NCBI GenBank assembly: GCA_963277665.1
Contig: OY728158.1
Span: 600,742,818 to 600,806,817, forward strand
Length of the DNA: 64,000 nt
DNA from: Viscum album
Taxonomy: Eukaryota; Streptophyta; Magnoliopsida; Santalales; Viscaceae
Reading direction: 5' to 3'
Shown here: positions 50,210-60,505 of the stretch, piece by piece
Layout of the letters: every line of letters starts with the position of its first letter
How positions within the stretch are numbered: the first letter of the stretch is position 1
Program-made: the position numbers and the translations under genes
Notes under the pieces: model-generated
What the model saw: the letters and a program-made list of their open reading frames with translations, nothing else
What the model was told of the DNA's origin: nothing
Database searches by the model: none

Positions 50210-50221
50210 CCTCTGATACCA
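50210..50221 (-). other. Primer-binding site of E2 (initiator tRNA-Met)
   Basis: Minus strand TGGTATCAGAGG, two bases from the 5' LTR end. Same sequence and spacing as in E1. Confidence 0.9.
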
Positions 50222-51878
50222 ACTGTGACACCCCGACCATTTTTACCCAGATTCGGTGCATTATTACATAACATTGAAATTATCACAAGGAAATCATGTC
50301 TCGAAAGACTGATCAGTTTAGTATTATTGGAAACAAGGTTCATACATATGTTCAACTTTACATCATGAAGAGAAATACAACACAAATATATTTCATTAGG
50401 AACATCCAAGCCTCCTAGATTATGCTTGAAGGTCACCCATAACTAACTTCTTCATATCCTGGGAAAAAATAAATCATTTAAAGGGGTGATCTCAAATGCT
50501 CAGTAAGTGTGAGTAATACAGTGGAAGAAGACATAAATATTAAGCATGGTAAATAATTAAAACCACATGACCTTACCAATAATATACATGAATACTTTTA
50601 TATCAAGAACATGAGATGAGTAAATAATAACATAATAAAACATAATCATGGGTATTATACTAGTGGAATGATCACATGAACCATCAATATTATTTCCACA
50701 ATGAGGTAATGTATAATGCCGGACATTCTGAAACATTTTGTCAAGGCCTCGGCCAAGACGTCTAAAATGATTAAGGCCTCGGCCAAAACCATAAATCAAA
50801 TTGGGAAAGGGCCTCGGCCAATTCCATGTATATTTGTCTCATGAGACCTACCGATGCATTGAGGAGATATAGCGGGCTCCACCCGTCACTTACTAAGTCC
50901 AATACATTCCTCATATGAAAAGGTTTCAACATATCATAAACATTCGTATTAAAACTAGCATACGAAATGTCAATACTTTAACCATAAATTATGAATGGTA
51001 TAAAAATTGCACATCCACAATAAAACATATCAAAAAACGTTCAATACAATATGGAAGTTTGGTATCATAATAAATCAACTTCAAATAAACTTAAAATCCA
51101 TCAAAGGATATTGGCATAGAAGAAATCAAAACTCTTTTTAAAGAAATATCTCTTTCTATTTTGAAATAATTTAAGTGTGACATAATTATAAAGTAAAACC
51201 TTTACTTAGAAAATATTCTTATAATCTTGTAAGGGAAGCTTTGATGAGTTTATAATGGTAGAAAATAGCCGCACCCACCGTATAAGTTAAAAAGAGACAT
51301 TCTTACTTTAATTTTGTCGAAAAGGTTAAAAAGGACCTTGTTTGGAAAACGACGGAAAGATTCATTTATAAACATATTATAAAAGTAAAACAAGGGTATA
51401 AATTACTTTAACCCATATTCTGTAAAATAGTATGAATTATTTTAAATACATTGTTAAGAAACATGGATGTGGATGATAAAGAGGTCCCAGTAGACAATTA
51501 CGTATAAACAACCTCGGATAATGAAGAGATTGGGAAATAAACCCTTACCTTGTACTTTTCCTTGGTTGAGGGTAGGTTAACCTCCTGTATAATGGTTAAA
51601 TAATTGTTATTAAATTATACAATAATCATATACATTAATATGATATCATATATGATCTTTTAACATTTCTTTGTTAATAATATCTTAGTATTATCGTCGT
51701 TTCGAGTGTTAACTTACTCATTTTCTTTTACATGTTTTGTTACATAAGACATGTTTGTTATTGACAGGTTGTATCTTATTGATATCCAGAATGATAAAAT
51801 GTCCTTATAAATTATTTTTAATCATCAAAAGAGAATTATACTTGAATGGATACGATGGAGAATGAATCTCATCGCGTT

Positions 51879-52100
51879 CGTGGAGACGGTAGTCCGTACG
51901 TACGCATGAGCGACAATATCATTATTTTGATATTATAATAATATATAAATGGATTGTATATCATATATACAGAATCATTATCTTGTTATATTAATTATTT
52001 ACATGAATTAAACACCATCATTATATCCATACAAATAATATGGTATTGAATAGCAATTACACCACGACGTGGAGACGGTAAGCCGTACGTACGCACGTAT
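51879..52100 (-). promoter_or_regulatory. Paired GTACGTACG leader modules in E2 right LTR
   Basis: Copies at 51879-51912 and 52068-52100, with CGTGGAGACGGTAGTCC and CGTGGAGACGGTAAGCC, each followed by GTACGTACGCA. Both are well preserved. Confidence 0.78.
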
Positions 52101-52440
52101 GGTGGCATGTCATTCAAAAGATGGATAGAATACTGAATCTGGTTGTACCATATTTAAAATAACATCTCATTATATATAAGATATTGGAGTTATTATTTTA
52201 TAATGGTAATAACAAATAAAGAAGAAGTTGAGGAAGAAATGAACTTGAAAAAGGGTGGTGAAAACATTACCTCTTCTTCGGGTTCTTCCATTTAATTTGA
52301 TCAAAAGGGCTCCTTAGATTGGCTTTCTGATCAAACTATGGCCTCTAAGTTGAAGTGAGGTAAGTTGAGAGAGTATTTGGACAGGGTTTGGCCGAACAAA
52401 AAGGATTTTATGGTGTGGATAATTGGTTAGAAGTGGTGTC

Positions 52441-52448
52441 CTTTTATA
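52441..52448 (-). promoter_or_regulatory. TATA box of E2 right (5') LTR
   Basis: Minus-strand TATAAAAG, identical context to 45935-45942. It would drive the genomic transcript of E2. Confidence 0.7.
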
Positions 52449-54020
52449 AGGGGGAGGAGGGGCACCTTAGTAAAATCTAGAAATATTATTTTATAATAAA
52501 TTCATATTCGGTTTATAATGTCTCCAAAGTGGATTATTTAAAGGTTAAGGTGGTTATGGGTCGAAAAACACTCAACCAATATAATTTATAAATGTTTGGG
52601 TCATTATAATAACCTTATCTTCTATTTTTGACTCTTAGTTAATTAGTTTGACACTTACCATGTCACTTTGTATTTTTATATTATATAGTTAATAAACTTA
52701 CTATATACCTCCAAGAGAACTCGAAGTGGTCAATTAATGATACACCTATCATGATATAAGTCTCTTGTCCTATCCTTAGATTTTTAGGAATTTAATATCA
52801 ATTAATAATATAATATTTGTTTTAAAAACTCTTTTAGGTCAATTTTGACACTATTGGGTATTTTGTTTTAGATAAATTTATAACAGCATTATTACTTAGA
52901 ATAAAATTTATATAAATAATCTGAATATGTCATATTAACCAATAAAATTATTTTAATTTATAAAAAGTCTCAAATTACATTTATTTGGGTATTTATAATA
53001 TCAATTATCTTAATCTTTCATTAATACGGTAATTACTGCATCATCATTGTGTCATTAATAAATTACATTATTTAATGTATAAAAATTATAAGTAAAATAC
53101 CATTATTTAGGAAATATTTTCATATTTATAATGAATATTTATATTCTAAATTTCAACATATATAACCCTATGTAAAAATTGTTTTTCTAAAAGATATATG
53201 CTTATGTCTTTTTTGTATTTATTTTAACTTAATTAATATAAACTGTTCTTATCACCAACAGGTGGCTCCATGGGGTCCCAAAATCGACCCAGATATTCCC
53301 ATGGTCGGAAATGTATCCACCAATAAGGTTATGACACGTTTTAGGGTAATTTAGTATTATTATAATATATTTTTGCCCTTATTTACCTGATTTACCCATT
53401 AACCATGGGAAATAAAATATTTACCGAAGTAATTATTCAAAATGTCTAAAAATAAAAGTTACCTATTTACACAATTTTGACATCCTGATTCCAAATATGG
53501 AATCCATTTTTCGAAATTCAAAACACACAAGTGGCAGAAAGTAATTTAATATTAATCCCCGTTGTCAAAACAAAAAGGGTGTTTTTAAGATATAATAACT
53601 ATCAAAAGATTGACATTTGTTTATGTCCGGTTTAATTGTGAAATTATGTCCAATTACCAACATTGTATTAATTGGTAAAACTATATTCTAAATATACTTT
53701 AAAACCACTCAAATTAATAATTTATCACTATTAATTATTTTGATTAAAAAAATTGTTTTTAATTAAAATTTAGTAATTTTCACTATTCATCAAAATATAA
53801 AAGTTATCCAAAAAGTACCATAATTTCACCCTAGGATAATTTCGATATTAAAAATCAAAAAATGAAGTCCATTTTGAAAGATAAAATGTATAAAATTTTA
53901 AAAATTTGGTATTACTATTCATAACGGCTACTTTGATTCATCACGGTGTGTTAGAATCTCGAAGTTGCCTACAATACACGCTTACTGTATTATTCAAAGA
54001 GAATCGTACCGTGGAAGCTT

Positions 54021-54031
54021 GGGTTGTTACA
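54021..54031 (-). repeat. Extra LTR-terminus-like site inside E2 right LTR
   Basis: GGGTTGTTACA, the counterpart of 47517-47527 with one change. Its presence in both LTRs shows that the duplication predates the insertion of E2. Confidence 0.6.
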
Positions 54032-54396
54032 TTGTAAATTTTTTATGTCCCCAATATAATGAATAAATTTATTTAGTCAAATTAAATATATAAACGTTTA
54101 AAATATTGGATTTAAAAATTTCACTATTAAAAGTTGGTAAAAGTGCATTTTTGAAAAATACTTCTTTTATCTGAAAAAAATGAATTTTTTCTTACATTAT
54201 GTCTAAGAAACTCATAATATGGATTCTAAAATTATTAGTATTTTATAATGTTCAAAATTCAGTTAATACTATTCATAACCGCTTTTGGACGGCTAGTCTG
54301 GTAAGTCATGGTGTGCTTGAACTCGATGTTACGTTTAGTGAAAGTTGTTGAATTATTTTGAAGAAATAATGCACTATGAAATATTGGGGTGTTACA

Positions 54397-54401
54397 CTTA
54401 A
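54397..54401. repeat. Target-site duplication of E2, right copy
   Basis: CTTAA, identical to 43714-43718. The E3 5' LTR resumes here. Confidence 0.92.
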
Positions 54402-54462
54402 GGCCATGTAACCAACTGGGTACGAGGTGGCTTTGGGTGGATTCTAGAATTGGGACGTTACA
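54402..54462 (+). repeat. E3 5' LTR, last 61 bp
   Basis: GGCCATGTAACCAACTGGG to GGGACGTTACA, matching the end of the 3' LTR (62483-62543, GGCCATGTAACCAACCAGG to GGATGTTACA). Confidence 0.88.
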
Positions 54463-54465
54463 AAG

Positions 54466-54477
54466 TGGTATCGGAGG
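54466..54477 (+). other. Primer-binding site of E3
   Basis: TGGTATCGGAGG, three bases after the LTR. It matches the initiator tRNA-Met complement apart from one A to G change and the final base. Confidence 0.82.
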
Positions 54478-55850
54478 AATTATTTTCTTCTTGCCTTACG
54501 GTTTGGAGCCTATAGATACAAATAATTTGGAATATGTACTGGGTAATAAGGTGTCCCTGGGAGTAGCTAACCCGTGTATAGGGAAAATCCAATCTACCTC
54601 GTTTATTTCAATTTTGTTTTCTAGTTTTCAATTTTACAGTTGATTTGATTTCACCGTTGGGTGAGTCACATGTTTTGTGCTATTACCATTGATGTTATTG
54701 AGGTTCTATTTCTGTCACAAACCGATGAGATGAGGGTATTCCATCTCATGCATCATATATGCAATTTTAAGAAATCACATTTCATGCATTATTGCCATGC
54801 CATCTAGGATGCATTATTGATTGCATGTTGTTGTGATAGATGTTGTATAGAATATGCATTTTGTTATGATAAATGCCTTGATAAAAATACATGTTGTTTG
54901 ATAGGGTATTGTTGTGTATGGTTTTGTTAGAAAAAATGCCAAACTTTGGTTCTTGAGGTTTTTTGGGCCCTAATGGACCAGAATTTGGTGGATAATTGCT
55001 TTTTCTTACTTGTTACAACATGTATAAGATGCAAAACATTGATTCACGGGGATTATAGGCCCTCACTAATTAGAATTTGGCACTTTCAATGTTCGTTTTA
55101 GTGTTTTTTGGGGTTTCAAAGTAATTTCTAAGGCTTACTGTCTGGAAAAACCCAGAATACACGCCGTGTAATGTTAATTACGTGCCATGTGTTCTTCTAT
55201 TTGGGAAGAATTTTCTTTTCTTATGTACATGTCGTGTACTTTATGTACACGCCGTGTAGTCTCTAACAGTGTCATAGGTCATGTGGGTAGAGACATGGGA
55301 TAGGGATTTTTTGCGGGGACACGCTGCGTACCAGTTGTACACGCCTTGTGGTGTTGACCCTGTGTCCGCCCGCATAACTAAAAACACAAATAGATAAACC
55401 TTAAGCTTTACACACCGTATATAGATCAAACACGATGTGTAGTCTGACCCAGGTACTCATCCATGTCACTAACAACACGGGTCGGTGTTATCCTTTCATG
55501 TACATGTTGTGTCCGTCTTGAACACACCGTGTAGTCTTGTTCTAGGAGAAACTATGTGGTTTAGCCGTTTAGAAGGACTCATGAATGGGATGATAATTCT
55601 AGTACACGTTGTATGTTAAGACAACATGCCGTGTGTTTGGAGCATTACATGACCAGTTAGGTAGGATTACACACCCATGTGAATGGATTAAGGGAACACG
55701 TCGTGTAGTAATTGTACATGCCGTGTAGTCATGTTTTATAAACAATGATTGCTTTCTTTATCATGTTCCCTTATTACAATTCTAGATTTTAGTCCATGAT
55801 AATCATGATCTAAGGTGTGTTCTTGACCTTGCAGATTCATTCCACCGAGA
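54478..55850 (+). other. E3 leader with paired ACACGCCGTGTA motifs
   Basis: A 1.4 kb leader without coding domains. From 55157 to 55731 it carries seven pairs of a quasi-palindromic ~13-mer such as TACACGCCGTGTAGT. The two members of a pair are 8-15 bp apart and the pairs are 60-110 bp apart: about 55157-55195, 55225-55261, 55317-55355, 55407-55444, 55499-55536, 55600-55636 and 55694-55731. Two similar pairs occur at the start of each E3 LTR. Frames 54389-54643 and 55241-55429 are not supported as genes. Confidence 0.72.
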
Positions 55851-57060
55851 CGTCCTCTAGTTGTATGCCAGTTTCCAGGCGGTGATCAGACACCAGACAT
55901 AGCTGATTAAGGACTTCCAGTGGATCCTCCAGTTGTGCCAGCCTTGGAACCAGCCATTGTACTTGACATAGGTGATGATGCACAGTTTATAGAGGATTTC
56001 ATGAGGATGATGCAGACCTTTTAGGGAGTGTTGTCTCCTGTCCCGTCGATGGTATAATTGACATGGGTTTTTCAGCAGCAACATCCTCCCACTTTCTCAG
56101 GGGATGGAGGACCCCATGCTGTAGAGTCATGGATAGAAGCCACGTTGATGATCTTAGAGAATCTTGAGATACCTCCAGAGAAGAGGGTGAATATCTCTAT
56201 ATACATGCTTTGAGACTCCACCAAGAGGTTGTGGGATGTGGTCTCATAGGTGGGATGCTAGCGGAATATGGCCTGGGATGAGTTTCAGCACATCTTCTAG
56301 GATTACTTATATCTGGTGACCTTGAGGGCTGATCGAGCCTAAGAGTTCATGAGTCTGGAGAAGGGTACTATTTTTGTTATGGAGTATTTCTCTCACTTCA
56401 CTCAACTGCAGCACATTATAACCTTTATAAAAGGAGATGAGTTGTTCCTTGCACGGAAGTTTGAGGACGGTCTCAGGCAGGATGTCTGATCCAGGTGAAC
56501 ATCTTTAGGTTGACTACGATTTTTTCTATCTTCAACCAGGAACTGAATACGAATCATAACATGGGGTGTTCTAGAGCTGTGATCTAGGGAGGTTCGGCAT
56601 ATAGAGTTAGTATTCCTCCTCCTCATAGCACAACTTGCCACCGGGAGATTGCACATGGAGATCAGAGTAGGCGGGATGCATATTCATGTAGCCATGTGGT
56701 GTTCTACCAGTGCGTAAAGAGTGGGAATACAAGGCCAAATGTCCCGAGAGACCAAGTGGAGTGCCGATCATTCGAAAAAATGGGTCACCTTCAGTGATTT
56801 TTTAGATCTTCTTGCCAACAACTGGTGACAAGGGTTCTTCTATGACTCCTCGTTCAGGAGTAGTGCCACCAGTTTCTCACCAGTCTTGGAACTGGAGTTA
56901 TTCTAGACATTTAGGCCGAGGTAATGGTTGTGGTCATGGGAGTCGGTCGAAAATCTTTCAGCGACAATAGGGTGGATTAGCTAAGATTGGTCAGGCAGGG
57001 TCACAGGGTCATGGTGCATGCCAGATTTTTACAGTGGAGAAGAACCAGCAACAGTAGGAT
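55850..57060 (+). pseudogene. E3 gag remnant
   Basis: Decayed Ty3/gypsy Gag. Around 56085-56180 it reads HPPTFSGDGGPHAVESWIEA, the conserved start of the capsid-like domain. At 56330-56475 it reads EFMSLEKGTIFVMEYFSHFT and FEDGLRQDV, the conserved distal part. The zinc knuckle at about 56695-56745 has become FYQCVKSGNTRPNVP, having lost three of its four ligands (two Cys and the His). Stops (mostly TAG and TGA) interrupt it at least six times. Confidence 0.78.
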
Positions 57061-57079
57061 CCTGGGACCTCTACAGTTT

Positions 57080-57660
57080 GAGGTAAGATCTTTGTAGCCT
57101 CCGTTTTAGATTCAAATCATTTCTATATAGGGGCTTCCCTTAGCTTTATATCTATTGTCGTTGTGGAGAGCCTTGGTCTTGACATCTTTTCCTTTTCCGA
57201 TATCTTGACTCTAGAGAGTCCTTTGGGGACTTGAACGACTAGTGTACATTAGTGTAGGGAGTTCCTTCTACAGGTTGGTGGGTGTCACTTCTTATGGGAC
57301 CTCTATGTCCTAGAGATTACATGCTATGATTTCATTCTCAAGATGGACTGGTTAGTTCCATTCTAGGTAGTCGTCGACTATTATCGCCGCACGGTGAGTT
57401 TCACATCACCAGAAGGTGAATCTTTTCTTCATAAGGGTGAATGGGATTTCCAAGAAAGCAGAGTGGGACCTGAGTATCATGGGTTGGGAGGTGTTACATC
57501 CCAGATTACTAGTCTATATCTGGATGACCATGGGACTTCATAGTTAGACTTTCCTCTAGTGGTGGATCATTTCGGAGATGTCTTTCTAGAGGACTTCTCA
57601 GGTTTTCCTCTGGAACGAGAGTTGGAATTTTCTATTGAGCTAGTTCCAAGAGTGGAACCA
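57080..57660 (+). pseudogene. E3 protease region remnant
   Basis: At 57095-57180 the frame resembles FDSGASHSFI of gypsy proteases, read here as LDSNHFYIGASLSFIS with an insertion and loss of the exact active-site triplet. The segment up to 57660 is the usual linker to RT, with PLVVDHFGDVF and FPLERELEFSIEL typical of the pre-RT region. Confidence 0.6.
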
Positions 57661-58230
57661 GTGTCCATTCCTCCTTAGAGGATGTCTACACATGAGTTTC
57701 ATGATCTCAAGAAGAAGTTGGAGGAGTTGCAGGGAATGGGTTTCATCAGACCGAGTACTTATCCTTGGGGTCCACCTATCCTATTTGTGAAGAAGGGGGA
57801 CAGTACGCTTAGGATTTTTGTGGATTATCAGAAGCTGAACCAGTTGACAGTCAAGAACTGATATCAATTTCCTAGGATTTATGATCTCTTTGATCAGCTT
57901 CGAGGAGCTTGGGTGTTCTCGAAGATCGACTTGAGATCTGGTTATCATCAGTTGTGCATTAGACCATCTGATATACCTTTTATAGCCTTCCAAAGTAGGT
58001 ATAGTCTATTTGAGTATAGGGTTATGCCGTTTGGTCTCACGAACGTGCCTGTAGTTTTCGTGGCACTGATGAACTGAGTGTTCCATCCACACTTGGATTC
58101 TTTCATGTTTGTCTTCATGGATGATATCTTGGTGTACTCTCACACTCTACATGACCATGCTACCCATCTTGAGATCATTTTCAGTTCACTAAGAGAGAAT
58201 TAGTTATATGCTAAGATTTCAAAATTCCAC
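57660..58230 (+). pseudogene. E3 reverse transcriptase remnant
   Basis: Recognisable gypsy RT in order: [54 protein letters not shown] with the first catalytic Asp, [10 protein letters not shown], and FMDDILVYSHT at about 58117-58149, the catalytic box with both aspartates of xDD kept. Stops in the frame are after VKN (TGA for a likely TGG/CGG codon), in LMN* near 58076 and at 58201. RT copies RNA into DNA during retrotransposition. This copy is not functional. Confidence 0.85.
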
Positions 58231-58233
58231 TTT

Positions 58234-58902
58234 TTGATGGATCAAATTCACTTCTTGTGTCATGTAATCTCAAAGATAAGTGTATCAGTAGACCTAGAGA
58301 AAGTGAGCATAGTAGTTTCCTGGGAGAAGCTGAAGAATGTATTTGAGGTGCAGAGTTTTCTAGGTTTGGCTGGATACTACAGACGTTTCATACAAGACTA
58401 TTCACGCATAGAAGCACCGCTGATGGGTTTGAATAAGAATGGTGCAATGTTCTTATGTTCATATTATTGTGAGTCAAAATTTCAGGAGCTTAAAGGGAGG
58501 TTGACTTCAGCCCTTCTACTAGTCTTGCTAGATCCGGGAAAGATCTATACTATTTACTATGATGCATTAGGTATTGGGCTGGGAGTTGTACATAGGTAGG
58601 GAGATGGAGTCATTGCGTACTGGTCTCAATAGTTGAGGCCACAGGAGAGGAATTACCAAAAGCACAGTCTGGAGTTGGCAGCAGTTGTTCATGCTTTTTG
58701 TTGTTGGAGACATTATCTGCTAGTAGAGAATTTTTTGGTTTTCACCAACCACAAAATTCTCAAGTACATCTTCACTGAGCATGACTTGAATTTGAGACAG
58801 CGAAGGTGGGTTGATTTACTTCAGTCTTTTGACGTTGAGCTTGCCTATACACCGGGGAAGGGAAATGCAGTGGCTGATGCGCTGAGCAGGAGGTACTAGA
58901 TA
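58234..58902 (+). pseudogene. E3 RT thumb and RNase H remnant
   Basis: Frame 58234-58599 contains VQSFLGLAGYYRRFIQDYSR, the conserved connection after the RT palm. It then has the start of RNase H (LLDPGKIYTIYYDALGIGLG, with the first catalytic Asp position YDA). After two stops (TAG at 58597 and 58630) the frame 58633-58899 gives ERNYQKHSLELAAVVHAFCC with the catalytic Glu, then FTNHKILKYIF and ELAYTPGKGNAVADALSRRY. Normally these are one continuous reading frame. Confidence 0.85.
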
Positions 58903-59184
58903 TAGGCAGTTCATGAGGCCAGCAGTGAGTGGAAAATTATGGCTATGTTTTCTGAGATGCATTTAGAGGTGCACGACAGATAGGGGAAGACATTTCTTTC
59001 TTCTGTAGTTGTTACCTCTTCTCTTTTTGATTGAATTCGAATTAGGAGACTATCGGATTCTGTAGGTCTAGTCATATGGGAGAGCATGTCAAGAGCAGAC
59101 CGTATTTATGTATAGACCATAAGTGAGAATGAGATCTTCCATTTTTAGGGGTGTGTATGGGTTCCAGTAGACATACGTGAGGAG

Positions 59185-60110
59185 ATGATGCTGGACATTC
59201 ATTCCTCAGTTTGGGAAGTTCATCATGGGGTCACCAAAATGTATCGTAACCTACATCGTCATTATTGGTGGCCAGGTATGAAGAGATATGTTACTTTTTT
59301 TATCACGAAGTGTTCCAACTATCAGCAGGTGAAGGTGGAGTATCAGCGACCAACATGGATTTTGCAGCAGTTACCCATTCCTGAGTTGAAAAGGAATGAT
59401 GTCGCAATGGATTTTGTAAAAGGGTTTCCGAGGTCGCCTCGAGGGAATGATGCAGTTTGGGTTGACATTGACAGGTTTAAAAAGGTTTCTCACTTCTTTC
59501 CAATCAAGGAGACCTTTAGTTTTGATGAGCTGGGATGGTTGTACAACCAAGAAATTTTATGTGTGTATGGAGTTCCACACTCTATTGTTTTAGATAGGGA
59601 TGCACATTTTACTTATTAGGTCTGTAAGGGGATTCAGAAGGCCTTGGTTACACAGGTACTTTTGGGTACAACATACCACCCCTCGACAGATGGCCAGTTT
59701 GAGCGTACGATTCAGGTGCTTGAGGACATGCTCCGAGCATGCATCTTGGATTTTGGAGGTTCTTGGGAGAAGCACATACCTCTTATCGAGTTTCGCTACA
59801 ACAATAGTTTTCAAGAAACTATTCAGATGGAACCAAATGAGGTTCTATACGGTAGTCCATTCCGATCACCCATAAGTTGGATGGAGGTAGGAGATGAAGC
59901 CTTGTTGTGACCTCGTCTGGTTCAGGAGACCGCATAGCAGATAGAGATGATTCAAAAGAGGATGTATACTGCATAGTCTCGACAAAAGTCTTATACTAAT
60001 CAGTAGAGACGACCTCTGGAGTTCAAGGCCGGGGATCAAGTTCTCCTGCGTGTCACACTCAAGTTGTGGCATAGAAGAATTAGGAGATAGGTTAAGCTTT
60101 CACTGAGGTA
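59185..60110 (+). pseudogene. E3 integrase remnant
   Basis: Zinc-binding HHCC segment at about 59215-59330 (VHHGVTKMYRNLHRHYWWPG, then KCSNYQQVK, with one Cys changed). Then the catalytic core: DVAMDFVKGFPRS and VWVDIDRFKKVSHF hold the first Asp, SIVLDRDAHFT the second, and STDGQFERTIQVLEDMLRAC the Glu. Stops at 59617 and 59908 and a frame change split it. IEFRYNNSFQETIQMEPNEV and LYGSPFRSPI follow. Family knowledge: this enzyme joins element DNA to the genome. The inferred core acidic triad is still visible. Confidence 0.85.
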
Positions 60111-60468
60111 TGTTGGGCCATTTGACATTGTGGAGAGAGTTGGGCCGGTTTCCTATTGGTTTTTGTTACCCCAGAGGTAGCAGGATATGCATGATGTTTT
60201 TTACATTTCTCAGCTCAGATGTTACTTTTCAGACCCATCTCATGTCTTTCAACCCGAGGAGGTTGAGCTTGAAGCGGATGCGTCGTTTGAGAAGCATCCT
60301 ATCAAGATTTTTGATCATAGTACTAAGGTTATCTATGGTCAGTTTGTTCCTCTGGTACGGGTTCTATGGCAGCACGAGCGAGTACAAAATGAGACTTGGG
60401 AGAGGGAGTTCGATGTACGAGCACTATGGTCGGATCTATTCAAGGTTTCTTCTTTTACGCCGGGCTAG
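60110..60468 (+). pseudogene. E3 integrase C-terminus, GPY/F module and chromodomain-like tail
   Basis: Contains SLRYVGPFDIVERVGPVSYW (GPY/F module) in one frame. After a TAG (60178), HDVFYISQLRCYFSDPSHVF leads into a tail with PIKIFDHSTKV, VPLVRVLWQHERVQNETWER and ALWSDLF, ending at a TAG (60466). The VLWQH...TWERE block corresponds to the chromodomain-like terminus of Tekay/Del-type chromoviruses, thought to direct integration to heterochromatin. Confidence 0.8.
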
Positions 60469-60490
60469 GGAATTGTGGGGGCGAATTTAT

Positions 60491-60505
60491 CCAAGGGGGG
60501 AAGTT
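60491..60505 (+). other. Polypurine tract of E3
   Basis: AAGGGGGGAAG directly before the 3' LTR. Together with the PBS it confirms the plus orientation. Confidence 0.82.

Larger units (their letters stand above)
43719..54396 (-). mobile_element. E2: large-LTR, gag-only gypsy element (LARD-like)
   Basis: A 10.7 kb element with two very similar LTRs of about 4.17 kb (43719-47892 and 50224-54396), a perfect duplication CTTAA, and a PBS and PPT in canonical positions. The interior is only 2.33 kb. It encodes no polymerase, only a fragment of a gag-like protein with zinc knuckles (49203-49490). A tRNA-derived SINE-like sequence lies at 48501-48620. The LTRs look clearly more alike than those of E1, which agrees with E2 being the innermost and probably youngest insertion on this side. 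Mobility would depend on an autonomous relative. Confidence 0.9.
50224..54396 (-). repeat. E2 5' LTR (right copy)
   Basis: Starts TGTGACACCCCGACC and ends ATTGGGGTGTTACA. It is nearly collinear with 43719-47892, with modules at 51879-51912 and 52068-52100, a TATA box at 52441-52448 and the extra terminus at 54021-54031. Confidence 0.88.

Noticed and set aside
59590..60072. Antisense frames at 59590-59814 and 59866-60072
   Set aside because: They are shadows of the integrase sequence on the opposite strand.
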